A stretch of DNA of 64,000 nucleotides. It comes from Blastocatellia bacterium. Lineage in GTDB: Bacteria; Acidobacteriota; Blastocatellia; UBA7656; JADIYM01. The stretch lies in assembly GCA_016705245.1 (NCBI GenBank), contig JADIYM010000012.1, forward strand, positions 62,001 to 126,000, read 5' to 3'. The position numbers and the translations under genes were made by a program. Shown piece after piece: positions 18,347 to 27,937 of this stretch (position 1 is its first letter; each line of letters opens with the position of its first letter). The notes under the pieces are model-generated. The model was not told the origin of the DNA, did not search any database, and saw only the letters and a program-made list of their open reading frames with translations.

Positions 18347-20059
18347 GTGAAAATTGAGAGGTCCAGCTTGCGCAACTCACTGCGATTCGTAGTCGCTCTA
18401 CTCCTGATGTCGACCTCCGCTTCGGCGGCGCCTCCGCGTCAGTCGGCCGACATCGTCCTGCGAAACGGCGTCGTCGCCACGATGGACGCGACGAGAAGCT
18501 GGGCGCAGGCCGTCGCCATCCGCGGCGGCCGCGTCGTTTTCGTTGGAACCGACCGCGATGTTGCGACCTGGATCGGCCGGCAGACACGGGTCACGGATCT
18601 GGGCGGGCGGCTCGTGTTGCCGTCCTTTCACGACTCACACGTGCATCCCGTGACGTCTGGCATGGAGTTGCTCACCTGCGATCTCAATGAAGCGAAGACG
18701 GCCGACGATGTGTTCGCGACGATACGCCGATATGCAGCGAGTCATCCGGATGTACCCTGGATTCGCGGAGGTGGCTGGCAGCTTCCGATCTTCGGAAGCG
18801 CTGGTCCGACCAGGGCGCAACTGGACGCGCTCGCCGCGGACCGGCCTGCGTTGCTCTCGTCCGCCGACGGACACAGCTCGTGGGCGAACTCGCGGGCTCT
18901 CGCGATCGCCGGAGTGACGAAGGAGACGCCCGATCCGCCGAACGGCCGCATCGAGCGGGACGCAAACGGCGAGCCGACGGGCACCCTGCGGGAGGACGCC
19001 ACGGAACTCGTCACGAGATTCGCCCCCAAGCCGTCGCATGCCGATCACGTGGCGGGACTGCGGCTGGCGCTGCAGAAAGCGAACGGCTTCGGCATCACGT
19101 CGCTCTACGAGGCGAACGGCAGCGAAGCGGCGCTCGCCGCCTACAAGGAGCTCGACGACCGTGGCGAGCTGACGGCGCGCGTTCACGTCGCGCTCCAGAT
19201 CGACACTGCGAAGGGCGTTGCCGAGATTCCACGACTCATTGAGTTGCGCCGGCGCTTCGCGGGCAGGCGGCTTTCGGCCAACGCGGTCAAGATCTTCGCA
19301 GATGGCGTCATCGAGGCGCAGACGGCAGCGCTGCTGGAGCCTTACGTCAATCGGCCAGGCGACCGCGGCAAGCCGAACATCGAGCCCGACGCGCTCAAGT
19401 CGCTCGTCGCGGCGCTCGATCGCGAGGGCTTCCAGGTTCACATTCATGCGATCGGCGACCGCGCGATCCGCATGTCGCTCGATGCGTTTGAGCACGCAAG
19501 GTCGGTGAACGGCGTCCGCGACTCTCGTCATCACATCGGTCATTTGCAGCTCATCGACCCGGCCGACATTCCGCGATTTCGCCGGCTAGGTGTGATCGCG
19601 AACTTTCAGCCGCTCTGGGCATATGCCGATCCGTACATCACCGACCTCACAGAGCCAGTTCTGGGCCCGGCGCGATCAAGGTGGCTCTATCCGTTCAGAA
19701 GCGTCGCAGCTACCGGCGCGGTGGTCGTCGGAGGCAGTGACTGGTCGGTGTCGTCGATCAATCCGCTCGATGCCATCCAGGTGGCCGTCACGCGACGCGG
19801 ACTCGAGGACGCGACGGGCAAGCCGTGGATTCCCGAGGAGATCGTCGACATACCGACCATCGTCGCCGCGTATACGATCAACGGGGCGTACGTGACTCGC
19901 TCCGAACGCGATACTGGCAGCATCGAGATCGGCAAGTCGGCGGACCTCGTAATCGTCGACCGCAACATCTTCGATTGCCCGCCGACGGAGATTCACAAGG
20001 CTGTCATCACACAGTGCTACTTCGAAGGCCGCCTGCTCGACCAGACCCCCGAGCGGTAG
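18347..20059 (+). CDS. exported amidohydrolase, YtcJ / Amidohydro_3 family
   Basis: 570 residues if GTG 18347 is used; TTG at 18368, seven codons in, has GAGAGG 6 bases upstream and may be the true start. Residues 8-28 form a signal peptide (RFVVALLLMSTSASAA). The enzyme has the metal-binding HDSHVHP, IHAIGDRAIRM with its His, SRHHIGHLQ, and the catalytic Asp in VVGGSDWSVS, all as in the YtcJ group of metal-dependent amidohydrolases. Near the end, SIEIGKSADLVIVDRNIF is the standard beta-sandwich return. Substrate unknown; relatives act on N-substituted formamides or other cyclic amides. No partner genes nearby hint at a pathway. Confidence 0.85.
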   Translation: MKIERSSLRNSLRFVVALLLMSTSASAAPPRQSADIVLRNGVVATMDATRSWAQAVAIRGGRVVFVGTDRDVATWIGRQTRVTDLGGRLVLPSFHDSHVHPVTSGMELLTCDLNEAKTADDVFATIRRYAASHPDVPWIRGGGWQLPIFGSAGPTRAQLDALAADRPALLSSADGHSSWANSRALAIAGVTKETPDPPNGRIERDANGEPTGTLREDATELVTRFAPKPSHADHVAGLRLALQKANGFGITSLYEANGSEAALAAYKELDDRGELTARVHVALQIDTAKGVAEIPRLIELRRRFAGRRLSANAVKIFADGVIEAQTAALLEPYVNRPGDRGKPNIEPDALKSLVAALDREGFQVHIHAIGDRAIRMSLDAFEHARSVNGVRDSRHHIGHLQLIDPADIPRFRRLGVIANFQPLWAYADPYITDLTEPVLGPARSRWLYPFRSVAATGAVVVGGSDWSVSSINPLDAIQVAVTRRGLEDATGKPWIPEEIVDIPTIVAAYTINGAYVTRSERDTGSIEIGKSADLVIVDRNIFDCPPTEIHKAVITQCYFEGRLLDQTPER

Positions 20060-20096
20060 CGAGCGCACTCGACCACCGGCGTATCCCGCCTTCAAT

Positions 20097-20231
20097 GCGA
20101 CCCGCTCGCTATCGCTCGCGGTACTGATCCTGCCACGACACGCATGGCGACATGCCGGACGCGACCTGAAGTTCACGGTCCGTTGATGGGTGATCAGTAC
20201 CGCGAGCGGTAGCGAGCGGGTTCCGGTCGCA
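20097..20231. repeat. REP-like inverted repeat (GAGCGGTAGCGAGCG family), copy 1
   Basis: GCGACCCGCTCGCTATCGCT then CGCGGTACTGATCC on the left mirrors GATCAGTACCGCGAGCGG then TAGCGAGCGGGTTCCGGTCGC on the right, 75 bases apart. It fills much of the gap between the amidohydrolase and the next gene. A lone GAGCGGTAGCGAGCG also overlaps the amidohydrolase stop at about 20052. Confidence 0.75.
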
Positions 20232-20395
20232 AGGCGTGAGGCGGGCCGCTCGGACTCACCGGGGACCACGTCCGGCCTACCGTTGTTGACTCGTAAATAC
20301 CACTTTTCAGGAGTAGCCTTCAGGTAGCCGCAGTCGGGCCGGCTTCACACGCTTCGTGGGGCCCAAGACTCGAGTTCTTTCCCACGGAGGACATC

Positions 20396-21898
20396 ATGAC
20401 TCGGCATCGTTTACTTTCATTCGCTACCTGTTTCGTGCTCGCAGCCGTCGTGGTTTCCTGCGTTGCATCGGCCTCCGCCCAGTTCCAGCGTGACAAACGC
20501 TGGCCCGTGCCGGATCGCCAGAAGATCGCAGCTCCACAGGAAACCTCCTTCGTCACGCTGACAAACGGCACTGGCGACCGGTCGCTGTCGCTGACCGTCG
20601 ACGGTTATGGCTCGTTTGGTTCCAACTCCGGCGCCGGCGAGGCCATCTTCGATCCCGCCGGTCCGATCGGACCCTCGTCAACGGTGTACGACTCGGGCAT
20701 CTACTTCTCGCCGGTAGAGGGCTTCCTTGCCACTGGCGGCCTTGGCGGAAGACCGGCGATCGGCTTTACGTCGTCCGATTCGTCCACGGCGACGAGCACG
20801 TTCGACGCCGGCGGCTTTCGCGTCGTCCTCACGCAGATGGTGCGTCGAACCGAGAACGGTTCGACTCTCGAGCAGACATACCAGATCCAGAACCTGATGT
20901 CGTCGACGCGGAGCTTCAATGTCGTCCGGTTCGTCGACGGTGATCTCCGGTTCGACGAGTCGATAAGCGACTTTGGCGCTGCGTCCGAGGATGGGCGAAC
21001 CCTGTCGGAATTCGATATGGGCGACGATCCGCAGGCGGCATCGACCTACGTCGGCATCACCGATTCCGGTGGAACTCCTGACGGATTCACGATCCAGGAG
21101 TATCCGTATGCAGAGTTCATTTTCGAGTTCGGAGGCATCCCGCCCGGCGACAACGGGCTGATCGCCGGCGACAACAACGGTGACCGCGTAACGGACTTCG
21201 GCTACGACGTCACCCTCGCACTCGAGAGCTTCTTCACGACGGGCGGCGGCCAGACCGTCACCTACACGTCGATCACGCGATTCGGCGACCAGACGCTCGT
21301 GCCGCGCGCAACGCTGATGTGGGATCCGCCCGATCCGGCGTCGACGCTCGCGGAACCGCCGCCGCAGCACCTGCAGGCGATACCGATCGCTTCCGGCAGC
21401 GCCCTGCCGGCTGCTGCACCGCTCGAACCTCGAGCCGACGTCCTGCGATACAACGTCTATTCGTCGAGTACCACGCCAGTCGTTCCGTCGGCAGACACGT
21501 ACTTCATGTCCGTGCCCGCGACACAGACGACCTCACCGGTGCCGACGGGCGCCGGCGGGAGTTTCTTTGTCGTGACCGCAACGTACGAATCCGGCGAAAG
21601 CGCCGCATCGAACGAGGCCAGTGCCGACGTGCCGGCGGCGACACTTACGTCGGTCAAGGTCACGAGTGTGAAGATCGTCGGCAAGGGAGCGGGTTTCACC
21701 GGCACGGTCTCGGTCTTCATCGACGGAATTCCGTTCACGACCGCAGCCAAGGTGAAGGGGACCTTCAAGGTCACACAGAAAGGCACGCTGATCACCGGCC
21801 AGAGTGCTCGGGACTACATTGCGAGTCGCGGTGGTACCGCGCTCATACAGTTCCGCAACAGCAATGGCGGCATCGTGTCGAGACTGTATACCCAGTAG
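20396..21898 (+). CDS. large secreted protein of unknown function
   Basis: 500 residues, ATG with ACGGAGGACATC upstream. Signal peptide of 28 residues ends ASA-QF. Residues 50-310 are beta-rich with repeated Asp/Gly turns (GYGSFGSNSGAGEA, GDNGLIAGDNNGDRVTDFG), the latter reminiscent of calcium-binding loops. Residues 345-410 read like a fibronectin-III-type strand set (LRYNVYSSS, FFVVTATYESGESAASNEAS). The C-terminal 90 residues (VTSVKIVGKGAGFTGTVSVF) look like an IPT/TIG-type Ig domain. Probably surface-exposed. A hairpin terminator follows, shared with the convergent YceI gene. Confidence 0.7.
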   Translation: MTRHRLLSFATCFVLAAVVVSCVASASAQFQRDKRWPVPDRQKIAAPQETSFVTLTNGTGDRSLSLTVDGYGSFGSNSGAGEAIFDPAGPIGPSSTVYDSGIYFSPVEGFLATGGLGGRPAIGFTSSDSSTATSTFDAGGFRVVLTQMVRRTENGSTLEQTYQIQNLMSSTRSFNVVRFVDGDLRFDESISDFGAASEDGRTLSEFDMGDDPQAASTYVGITDSGGTPDGFTIQEYPYAEFIFEFGGIPPGDNGLIAGDNNGDRVTDFGYDVTLALESFFTTGGGQTVTYTSITRFGDQTLVPRATLMWDPPDPASTLAEPPPQHLQAIPIASGSALPAAAPLEPRADVLRYNVYSSSTTPVVPSADTYFMSVPATQTTSPVPTGAGGSFFVVTATYESGESAASNEASADVPAATLTSVKVTSVKIVGKGAGFTGTVSVFIDGIPFTTAAKVKGTFKVTQKGTLITGQSARDYIASRGGTALIQFRNSNGGIVSRLYTQ

Positions 21899-21926
21899 CA
21901 GACAACGACTGATGCTGCATGAACAC

Positions 21927-21957
21927 AGGGGGAGCTGCCATTCGGGCGGCTCCCCCT
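21927..21957. terminator. bidirectional hairpin between convergent genes
   Basis: AGGGGGAGCTGCC, loop ATTC, GGGCGGCTCCCCCT: about 12 base pairs. It lies between the stop of the secreted protein (21898) and that of the YceI gene (21986). The T run is weak on either side. Confidence 0.65.
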
Positions 21958-21985
21958 CCTTGCCGAATCGGATGCCGACGCCGCG

Positions 21986-22642
21986 TCAAGGCGCCGGCTT
22001 TGCCGCCGGATCCTGCTTGACCACTTCGAGGCGGAGCATCACGTGGACGTCCGTGCCGATGGCGGGCGATCCACTCTCGAGTTTCTGGATTCCGTACACG
22101 ATGCCGTACGCCTGACGATCGAGCGTGACGTCGCCTTCCACGCCAAAGCGCAACTTCCCGCCCGGTCCCTTGATCGGCCCGCGGATTCGGAACGGTATCT
22201 CGATAGCCTTCGTCACCCCATGCATCGTGAGGTTGCCGTGAGCGACGAAAGTGCCGTCCGACTTCTTTTCGATCTTCTGACTTGCAAATTCGATCGTCGG
22301 ATACTTCTCGGCATCGAAGAAGTCCGGGGCTCGCAGGTGAGCGTCTCGCTTTGCGACACCCGTGTCGATGCTCGCGGCCTTCGCCGAGAAGGTGACGCTC
22401 GACTTCGAGACGTCCGCAGCGTCGAACGTCACGGTGCCGGTAAATTCGTTGAATCGTCCGGAGACCACGTTGATCCCGAGGTGGTCGACCGAGAAACCGA
22501 TCGTCGAATGGGCGCCGTCGATGCCGTACGCTCCGGAACCGTCCGTTGACGGAGTCCCAGCGCCTTGCATTGCAAGTCCGGTCGATGCGAGGAGGATGAC
22601 GGCCGCCGCTGGGGTCGTGAATAGCCGAGTCCATTGCGTCAT
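21986..22642 (-). CDS. YceI-family lipid-binding secreted protein
   Basis: 218 residues from ATG 22642-22640, with AAGGGAATAC upstream. Signal peptide residues 1-24 (ends LAMQGAG). The mature part is a YceI lipocalin-like barrel: DGAHSTIGFSVDHLGINVV, GRFNEFTGTVTFDAA, DAHLRAPDFFDAEKYPTIEF, LTMHGVTKAIEIPF. YceI proteins bind polyprenoid or fatty amide ligands in the periplasm. Divergent from the quinone oxidoreductase at 22827, and an association with respiratory quinone chemistry is possible though unproven. Confidence 0.9.
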   Translation of the reverse strand: MTQWTRLFTTPAAAVILLASTGLAMQGAGTPSTDGSGAYGIDGAHSTIGFSVDHLGINVVSGRFNEFTGTVTFDAADVSKSSVTFSAKAASIDTGVAKRDAHLRAPDFFDAEKYPTIEFASQKIEKKSDGTFVAHGNLTMHGVTKAIEIPFRIRGPIKGPGGKLRFGVEGDVTLDRQAYGIVYGIQKLESGSPAIGTDVHVMLRLEVVKQDPAAKPAP

Positions 22643-22826
22643 GGTTGTATTCCCTTCGTGAGGTTTGAGAGTCGTACTCCGAGTGGCCGGCTCGGGCCGG
22701 CTCTCCCGCGCCCGGGCGCGGATCAACAGTGTTGTTCGGCTCGGCGCGGGCCCCGGTTTCACGATTGTCGCGTACGGTTCCGATCGTGACTTGCTCGACA
22801 ATGGGCTTCGAGTACACTCGCGAACC

Positions 22827-23843
22827 ATGCGGGCCGCCGTCATTCCGTGTCCGGGAGGTCCCGAGGTGCTCGTCATCCGAGACGTGCCGGCGCCAGAGCC
22901 GTCGTCGGGTGAAGTGCTCGTTCGCGTGGTTGCCTCGGCGCTCAATCGCGCCGATCTGCTGCAGCGTCTCGGAAAGTATCCCGCGCCGCCTGGAGCGCCG
23001 GCGAACATTCCGGGAATCGAGTTTGCCGGCGAGGTCGTCGAGGTCGGATCGGGCGTTCCGCCCTCGCGAATCGGACAGCGAGTGTTCGGAATCGCCGGCG
23101 GTGGCGCTCACTCCGAGTTTCTCGTCGCACACGAACGTGCTGTCGCGGTGATTCCGGAATGCCTCTCGTGGATTGAAGCGGCTGCAGTACCCGAAGCATT
23201 TGTCACTGCTCACGACGCTCTGTGGGTTCAGGCGGCGCTTCGCCCGTGCGAGCGCGTCCTCATTCACGCCGTTGGCAGCGGTGTGGGTCTCGCCGCCGTG
23301 CAGCTCGTACGCGCGATCGGCGCGGTGCCGTTTGGGACAGCGCGCACACAGGAGAAGATCGACCGCGCGAGAGAACTGGGACTCGAGGACGGACTGGCAG
23401 TCGGCGGCGATCTCTCGCCCCTCGCGCCAGCCGTCGAGGCGTGGACGGCGCACCACGGCGTCGATGTCGTGCTCGATCTCGCGGGCGGACCTTACGTCGG
23501 CGCGAGCCTCGCCGTCCTGGCTCTGCGCGGGCGACTCCTTCTCGTCGGTTCCGTAGCGGGTCGTCGCGCCGAGATCGACCTGGGGCTCGCGATCAGCCGA
23601 AGGGTCCGGATGACCGGAACAGTCCTGCGAGCGAGGCCTCTCGAGGAGAAGATTTCCACCATTCGCGCGTTCGAGTCGGAAGTCGTCCCGCTTCTAGCCA
23701 CAGGCGCGGTCGTGCCGGTAATCGACAGCGTCTACGATCTTGACTCGATCGTCGAGGCGCACGAACGACTCGAATCGAATGCGACGTTCGGAAAGGTCGT
23801 GATTCGCGTCGCGAGCGATGCCTCTAACACATCGCTCGAATGA
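22827..23843 (+). CDS. NAD(P)H:quinone oxidoreductase, PIG3-like zinc-free MDR
   Basis: 338 residues from ATG 22827. N-terminal GroES-like domain: MRAAVIPCPGGPEVL, VVASALNRADLLQRLGKYP (the PIG3 signature), PGIEFAGEVVEVG. Rossmann part: HAVGSGVGLAAVQLVRAIG. The metal ligands of zinc alcohol dehydrogenases are absent. PIG3-type enzymes reduce quinones by one or two electrons with NADPH. No convincing ribosome site precedes the ATG. It overlaps the next gene by 4 bases (ATGA), so it is translationally coupled to the acyltransferase. Confidence 0.88.
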   Translation: MRAAVIPCPGGPEVLVIRDVPAPEPSSGEVLVRVVASALNRADLLQRLGKYPAPPGAPANIPGIEFAGEVVEVGSGVPPSRIGQRVFGIAGGGAHSEFLVAHERAVAVIPECLSWIEAAAVPEAFVTAHDALWVQAALRPCERVLIHAVGSGVGLAAVQLVRAIGAVPFGTARTQEKIDRARELGLEDGLAVGGDLSPLAPAVEAWTAHHGVDVVLDLAGGPYVGASLAVLALRGRLLLVGSVAGRRAEIDLGLAISRRVRMTGTVLRARPLEEKISTIRAFESEVVPLLATGAVVPVIDSVYDLDSIVEAHERLESNATFGKVVIRVASDASNTSLE

Positions 23844-24529
23844 TAGAGGCACGATCGAGCCCGCGATTCGAACGGCTCTTCGCGGTCTATGCGGCGTGGA
23901 CCGTCCGCCGACACTTCCGAGCCGTGTACGTTCGCGGCACCCTCCCGGACACGCGAGCACCGCTGCTCGTCTGTGTGCATCACGCCGGCTGGTGGGATCC
24001 CATCCTGCTCTTTCATCTGTCGCGGCGTCGATTCCCGGGACGGCACTTCACGATGATGGAAGAGGCGAACCTCCGGCGATTCGGTTTCTTCCGACGTCTC
24101 GGCGCTTTCGGGATCGACCGAGCTTCGAAGAATGGGCCGCTCGCGTCGCTGCGTTATGCCCTCAAGAGGCTCTCGGAGCCGACGTCGCGCGTCTGGATCT
24201 TCCCGCAGGGAACCATCACTCCGGTCGATCGCCGGCCCATCAACGTCGATCCGGGAGCCGCGTGGCTCGCGACGCGGGCGGGAGTGCCGGTTGTCGCCGT
24301 CGCGATCCGCTACGAGTTCCGCGAGGACCAGCTGCCCGAGGCGTTCGTGTCATTTTCATTGCCCGAGCTCGTACGTGTCGAACGAACGGTCGACGAGGAT
24401 CCTGTGCGCGAACTGCTGACATCGGAGGCGGATGGCCTTCGCGATGCGGTGTGGAGCGGCGGTCTCGATGAGTTTGAGAGAGTAGTGTCCGGACGGCGCT
24501 CGATCAGCGATCGCTTTAGACCGAGTTGA
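23840..24529 (+). CDS. PlsC-type lysophospholipid acyltransferase
   Basis: 229 residues. Motif I is HHAGWWDP, a variant of H-x4-D; motif II is around EEANLRRFGFFRRLGAFGIDR; motif III is IFPQGTITP instead of the usual FPEGT; motif IV covers ATRAGVPVVAVAIR. The family transfers acyl chains to lysophosphatidic acid or other small acceptors at the inner membrane. The Glu-to-Gln change in motif III and the doubled His suggest a branch other than housekeeping PlsC. Translationally coupled to the oxidoreductase upstream. Confidence 0.85.
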   Translation: MIEARSSPRFERLFAVYAAWTVRRHFRAVYVRGTLPDTRAPLLVCVHHAGWWDPILLFHLSRRRFPGRHFTMMEEANLRRFGFFRRLGAFGIDRASKNGPLASLRYALKRLSEPTSRVWIFPQGTITPVDRRPINVDPGAAWLATRAGVPVVAVAIRYEFREDQLPEAFVSFSLPELVRVERTVDEDPVRELLTSEADGLRDAVWSGGLDEFERVVSGRRSISDRFRPS

Positions 24530-24600
24530 CGATGGTTGCTCTTCGCGAGGCCGTCGGACTGAGGCCGAAGCGCATCAGAACCGCGAGCGAGCTGGATTGC

Positions 24601-24912
24601 GGACGGTCGAACAGTTCCGATCACTTCTGTCCTTCCGCAACGAAGAGTCTGCGATTTCAGGCACCGTCCGTGGGACGCTCGCTACCGCTCGCGGCTCGAG
24701 GAACGGGGACCCGGCGGAGCGATTTGCCTGGTAGTGCACGATGCGGGCGGTCCCCGTTTTATGAGCCGCGAGCGGTAGCGAGCGTCCCAAGGACGGTCTT
24801 TGGTCGGCGAACGCTTCGTATGACAGACACGGCGTTCAACGAAATGGACGAGTCTGCGGTTTCAGGCGCCGTCCGTGGCCTGCTCGCTACCGCTCGCGGT
24901 TCTGATGCACGG
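24601..24912. repeat. REP-like element (GAGCGGTAGCGAGCG family), copies 2-4
   Basis: Left arm 24662-24712 (GTCCGTGGGACGCTCGCTAC, then CGCTCGCGGCTC, then AACGGGGACC) mirrors right arm 24744-24797 (GGTCCCCGTTTT, GAGCCGCGAGCGGTAGCG, AGCGTCCCAAGGACGG). A third, single arm is at 24860-24910. The flank from 24601 (AGTTCCGATCACTTCTG, TCCTTCCGCAA, GTCTGCG) is shared with the copy at 52676-52827. No gene is visible between 24530 and 24977. Confidence 0.8.
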
Positions 24913-24977
24913 GGCCGCGTTGCCGACGGCTGGCCGCCGCGCCCGTCACGCCCCAAGCGCCGGCAATCCCGATCCGC

Positions 24978-26411
24978 TCAGCTGTCGGTCGCCGTCCCGG
25001 CCTTCACCTGCTCGTCCCACATCTTCTGTCTCCGGGTCGCTTCACTCGTACGCTTGACGCCCGCGTAGAGCTTCGCGAGATACAAGTTCGTCTGCCGGTA
25101 CCCGGGCTGAAGCTTGTCCACTTCCGAGAACGCCGCAATGGCCTCAACCACCTTGCCACGCCGCGCGTAGACGCCGGCCATCTGGTATCGCGGATCGATC
25201 GCGCGCGGGTTCGCCGTAATCGCGCGCTGGAAAGCCACCATCGCATCCTCGAAGTCGCCCTGCCGGGCGAGCTCAATGCCGAGGTTGTTCGCCATCTCGT
25301 AGTTCGACGGATCGGTCGCCGACGCCCGCCGCAGATTGTCGATCGTCCTGGCTCGCCCGCGCGATTCCTCGGCGGCAGCAAGAGCCTTCTGGCCTTCGTC
25401 GTTCTGACCCAACCGGATCAGCGCCTGACCGAGCTTCTCGTGCGCTTCGACGTGGAATGGGTTGACGTTCAACGCCTTCCTGAGCGCTTCGACGGCCTCG
25501 GTGTCCATACCCTTCTTGCAATATGCAGATCCGAGCCCCGAGAACGCATCCGCGTTGAACACATCGCCCTCGGTCGCCTTCGCATACGCCGAGATCGCGG
25601 CGTCGAGATCGTCCAGTTGCTCGCAGACACGTCCAAGCGAAGCGAAATACGCCGGGGTCTTCGCGTCGAGAGCAACCGCCCGCTCCATGGCCGCACGGGC
25701 CTCAACGAGGTCCCGCCGCTGGAAAAGTCCCTCGGCAAGCGCAGCGTGATATCCGGCGACGTTCGGCTCGAGCTCGGCAGCGCGCCTGAATTCATCGATG
25801 GCCGCCGACAGCTTTGCCGGGTCGCCTGTCCCATCCGCTCCGCCGAACTTGGCGAAGATGAGGTACGTGTTTCCGAGCCAGAGATGTGCCGGACCGAAGT
25901 CCGGATTAAGGGCGACAGACTCTGCCAACGCCTGTTCGGCCTCGGTAAAACGACCGGCCTTGTATCGCGCGATCCCGAGCGTGTACAGCAAATCGGGCGA
26001 GCCCGGCGCCAGATTCACGCCGTTCTCGGCCGTCACAATGGCTTTCTGAATGTCCTGCGTGCTGAGGTACTGCGTCGCCAGTGCGTTGTAGATGAGCGCA
26101 TTGCCGGGATCCTCGGCGAGCGCGCGCTGGAATGCCTGCTCAGCCTCTGCGTTGCGTCCCGTCTGCGAAGCAACGAGTCCAACCTCGTATGCCTTGAGCG
26201 CCGGACTCGACTTCATGAGCACCGCGTAGTCCACCGGTCTCGGTCGCATCGCAGACCATACGGCCCAGCCGCCGAGGCCAAGTACCAGCGAAGCCGCGAC
26301 CGCCCCAACCACGATGAGGGAACGGCGCGACGACCCAAGTCCACGAAGCAGACTCCAGTCGACGATCGATGCCGACTTCGCCGTCCGCTTCCTTCCCGAG
26401 GATTTCGTCAT
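24978..26411 (-). CDS. membrane-anchored TPR protein
   Basis: 477 residues, ATG with GGAAAGGAGCACG upstream. A basic N-terminus (residues 1-30) precedes one membrane segment at about 32-52 (LIVVGAVAASLVLGLGGWAV). From residue 70 on there are at least nine TPR units, for example GNALIYNALATQYLSTQDIQ, SPDLLYTLGIARYKAGRF and NYEMANNLGIELARQGDFED. The topology places the repeats outside the cytoplasm. A docking or assembly role in the envelope is likely, but no partner is indicated. Divergent from the antiporter gene at 26583. Confidence 0.8.
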   Translation of the reverse strand: MTKSSGRKRTAKSASIVDWSLLRGLGSSRRSLIVVGAVAASLVLGLGGWAVWSAMRPRPVDYAVLMKSSPALKAYEVGLVASQTGRNAEAEQAFQRALAEDPGNALIYNALATQYLSTQDIQKAIVTAENGVNLAPGSPDLLYTLGIARYKAGRFTEAEQALAESVALNPDFGPAHLWLGNTYLIFAKFGGADGTGDPAKLSAAIDEFRRAAELEPNVAGYHAALAEGLFQRRDLVEARAAMERAVALDAKTPAYFASLGRVCEQLDDLDAAISAYAKATEGDVFNADAFSGLGSAYCKKGMDTEAVEALRKALNVNPFHVEAHEKLGQALIRLGQNDEGQKALAAAEESRGRARTIDNLRRASATDPSNYEMANNLGIELARQGDFEDAMVAFQRAITANPRAIDPRYQMAGVYARRGKVVEAIAAFSEVDKLQPGYRQTNLYLAKLYAGVKRTSEATRRQKMWDEQVKAGTATDS

Positions 26412-26582
26412 CGTGCTCCTTTCCCTCCCGGCTCCGGGGCCGAAACGCGCAAGACTACCAGTGCATTTCGACGCCCGACAAGGAGGACGATCGAGTCGCG
26501 CAGCCGCGCGGCCCGCAGCGAGCCCCGCCCGGGCTGCATGGTATCATCGGCGAGTTTTTCCCGACCTTCACAGGAGAGATTC

Positions 26583-27890
26583 GTGAAATCGATCATCGCC
26601 CTGGCGGCCAAGCTCGCCGCGAAGCCGTTTCTTGCCGCTGAAGTTGCCGTCGGCAGCGCATGGTCCGCGATCTGGACGTTTCCCGCGGTGCTTGGCTCGG
26701 CCGTGCTCATCGCGTGGGGCGCTGAAGCCGCGCAGTTCCTGATCTCCCAGGGCCTGGCGCTTGCGATCCTCGCGTGGCTGCAAACGCTTCCGGAGTTCGC
26801 CGTCGAGGCCGTGATCTCCTATCAGGCCGGTCAGGACCCCAACAAGATCCATCTGATGACCGCGAACTTCACCGGAAGCCTGCGGCTTCTGGTCGGACTC
26901 GGCTGGCCGATGATCTACGGAGTCGCCGCGTATTTCCACCGACGGAAGTTCAAGACCCACTTGAACGGCATCGTGCTCGAGCGCGAGCACGCGATCGAAG
27001 TCGTGGCGCTCCTGCCGCCGATCGCCTACTTCATGTTCATCTGGTACAAGGCATCGCTCGATTGGTACGACGCGATCGTCCTGACGATCCTCTACGCGAT
27101 CTACCTAATCGTCCTGAACAAGATCCCGCCTCAGAGCGACGAGAAGCTCGACGAGATCGAGCGCATTCCCCGCGCGATCCTCAGTCAGAAGCCCTACATC
27201 CGGAACTCGATCATCATCAGCCTCTTTCTGACCGGCGCGATCATTCTCTACTTCGTGGCGCTGCCGTTCCTCGAATCGATGCTCGGCATCGCCCTCACGC
27301 TCGGCATTTCCCAGTTCGTCTTCGTGCAATGGGTTTCGCCTTTCCTCTCTGAGTTCCCCGAAAAGGTCTCAGCTTTCTATTGGGCGAAGAAGGTCCACGC
27401 GGCGCCAATGGCGCTGATGAACATGGTCAGCTCGAACATCAACCAATGGACGATGCTCGTGGCCATGCTTCCCCTCGTGTATGCCTATTCGCGCGGCGGT
27501 TTCGCGTCGATCCCGTTTGACGATCATCAGCGACTCGAGATCATCCTGACGATCGGACAGTCGTTTCTTGGAGTCGTGCTGCTATCGAACATGAGGTTCG
27601 GATGGTGGGAAGCGCTCGTGATCTTTGCGCTGTGGGCCGTGCAGTTCGTTTTCTCGGGTCTCGAGGCGCCTCCGCCGGGTTCGGCCGGAGTCAACGAGTT
27701 TTCCCGAGCGGTCGCTTCGTGGATCGGTACCGAAGCGTCGCGCATCGAGGGCTTCTCGCACGGTGTCAAGGTCGGGATGACGTGGTTGTACTTCGGTTGG
27801 GCCGGTTTCGAATTGCTGCTCGTTGCGCTCGGTCGAAGAACGCTGACTGCATTCACGGACTTCCCGAAGCTGGTCCGCGAGAACTGGTAA
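26583..27890 (+). CDS. Ca2+:cation antiporter-like membrane protein (CaCA superfamily)
   Basis: 435 residues from GTG 26583, with CAGGAGAGATTC upstream; a much longer open frame to the left is antisense to the TPR gene and rejected. About ten membrane segments. Two inverted signature regions fit the alpha repeats of Na+/Ca2+ exchangers: WLQTLPEFAVEAVIS in the first half and PFLSEFPEKVSAFYWAKK with MVSSNINQWT in the second, where the acidic residue after Pro normally binds the ion. The hydrophilic loop near residue 180 (PPQSDEKLDEIERIPR) is short. The exact ion is unknown. The next gene starts 47 bases downstream. Confidence 0.8.
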   Translation: MKSIIALAAKLAAKPFLAAEVAVGSAWSAIWTFPAVLGSAVLIAWGAEAAQFLISQGLALAILAWLQTLPEFAVEAVISYQAGQDPNKIHLMTANFTGSLRLLVGLGWPMIYGVAAYFHRRKFKTHLNGIVLEREHAIEVVALLPPIAYFMFIWYKASLDWYDAIVLTILYAIYLIVLNKIPPQSDEKLDEIERIPRAILSQKPYIRNSIIISLFLTGAIILYFVALPFLESMLGIALTLGISQFVFVQWVSPFLSEFPEKVSAFYWAKKVHAAPMALMNMVSSNINQWTMLVAMLPLVYAYSRGGFASIPFDDHQRLEIILTIGQSFLGVVLLSNMRFGWWEALVIFALWAVQFVFSGLEAPPPGSAGVNEFSRAVASWIGTEASRIEGFSHGVKVGMTWLYFGWAGFELLLVALGRRTLTAFTDFPKLVRENW

Positions 27891-27937
27891 CGACCGCGCG
27901 GCTTGCCGACGTCGAGTGAGGAGGGCTTAGTCAGTCC

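Noticed and set aside
25440..26582. Long open frame continuous with the Ca2+ antiporter gene on the plus strand
   Set aside because: It is antisense to a well-supported TPR gene; composition is Arg-rich as expected for a shadow frame, and the GTG at 26583 has a ribosome site.
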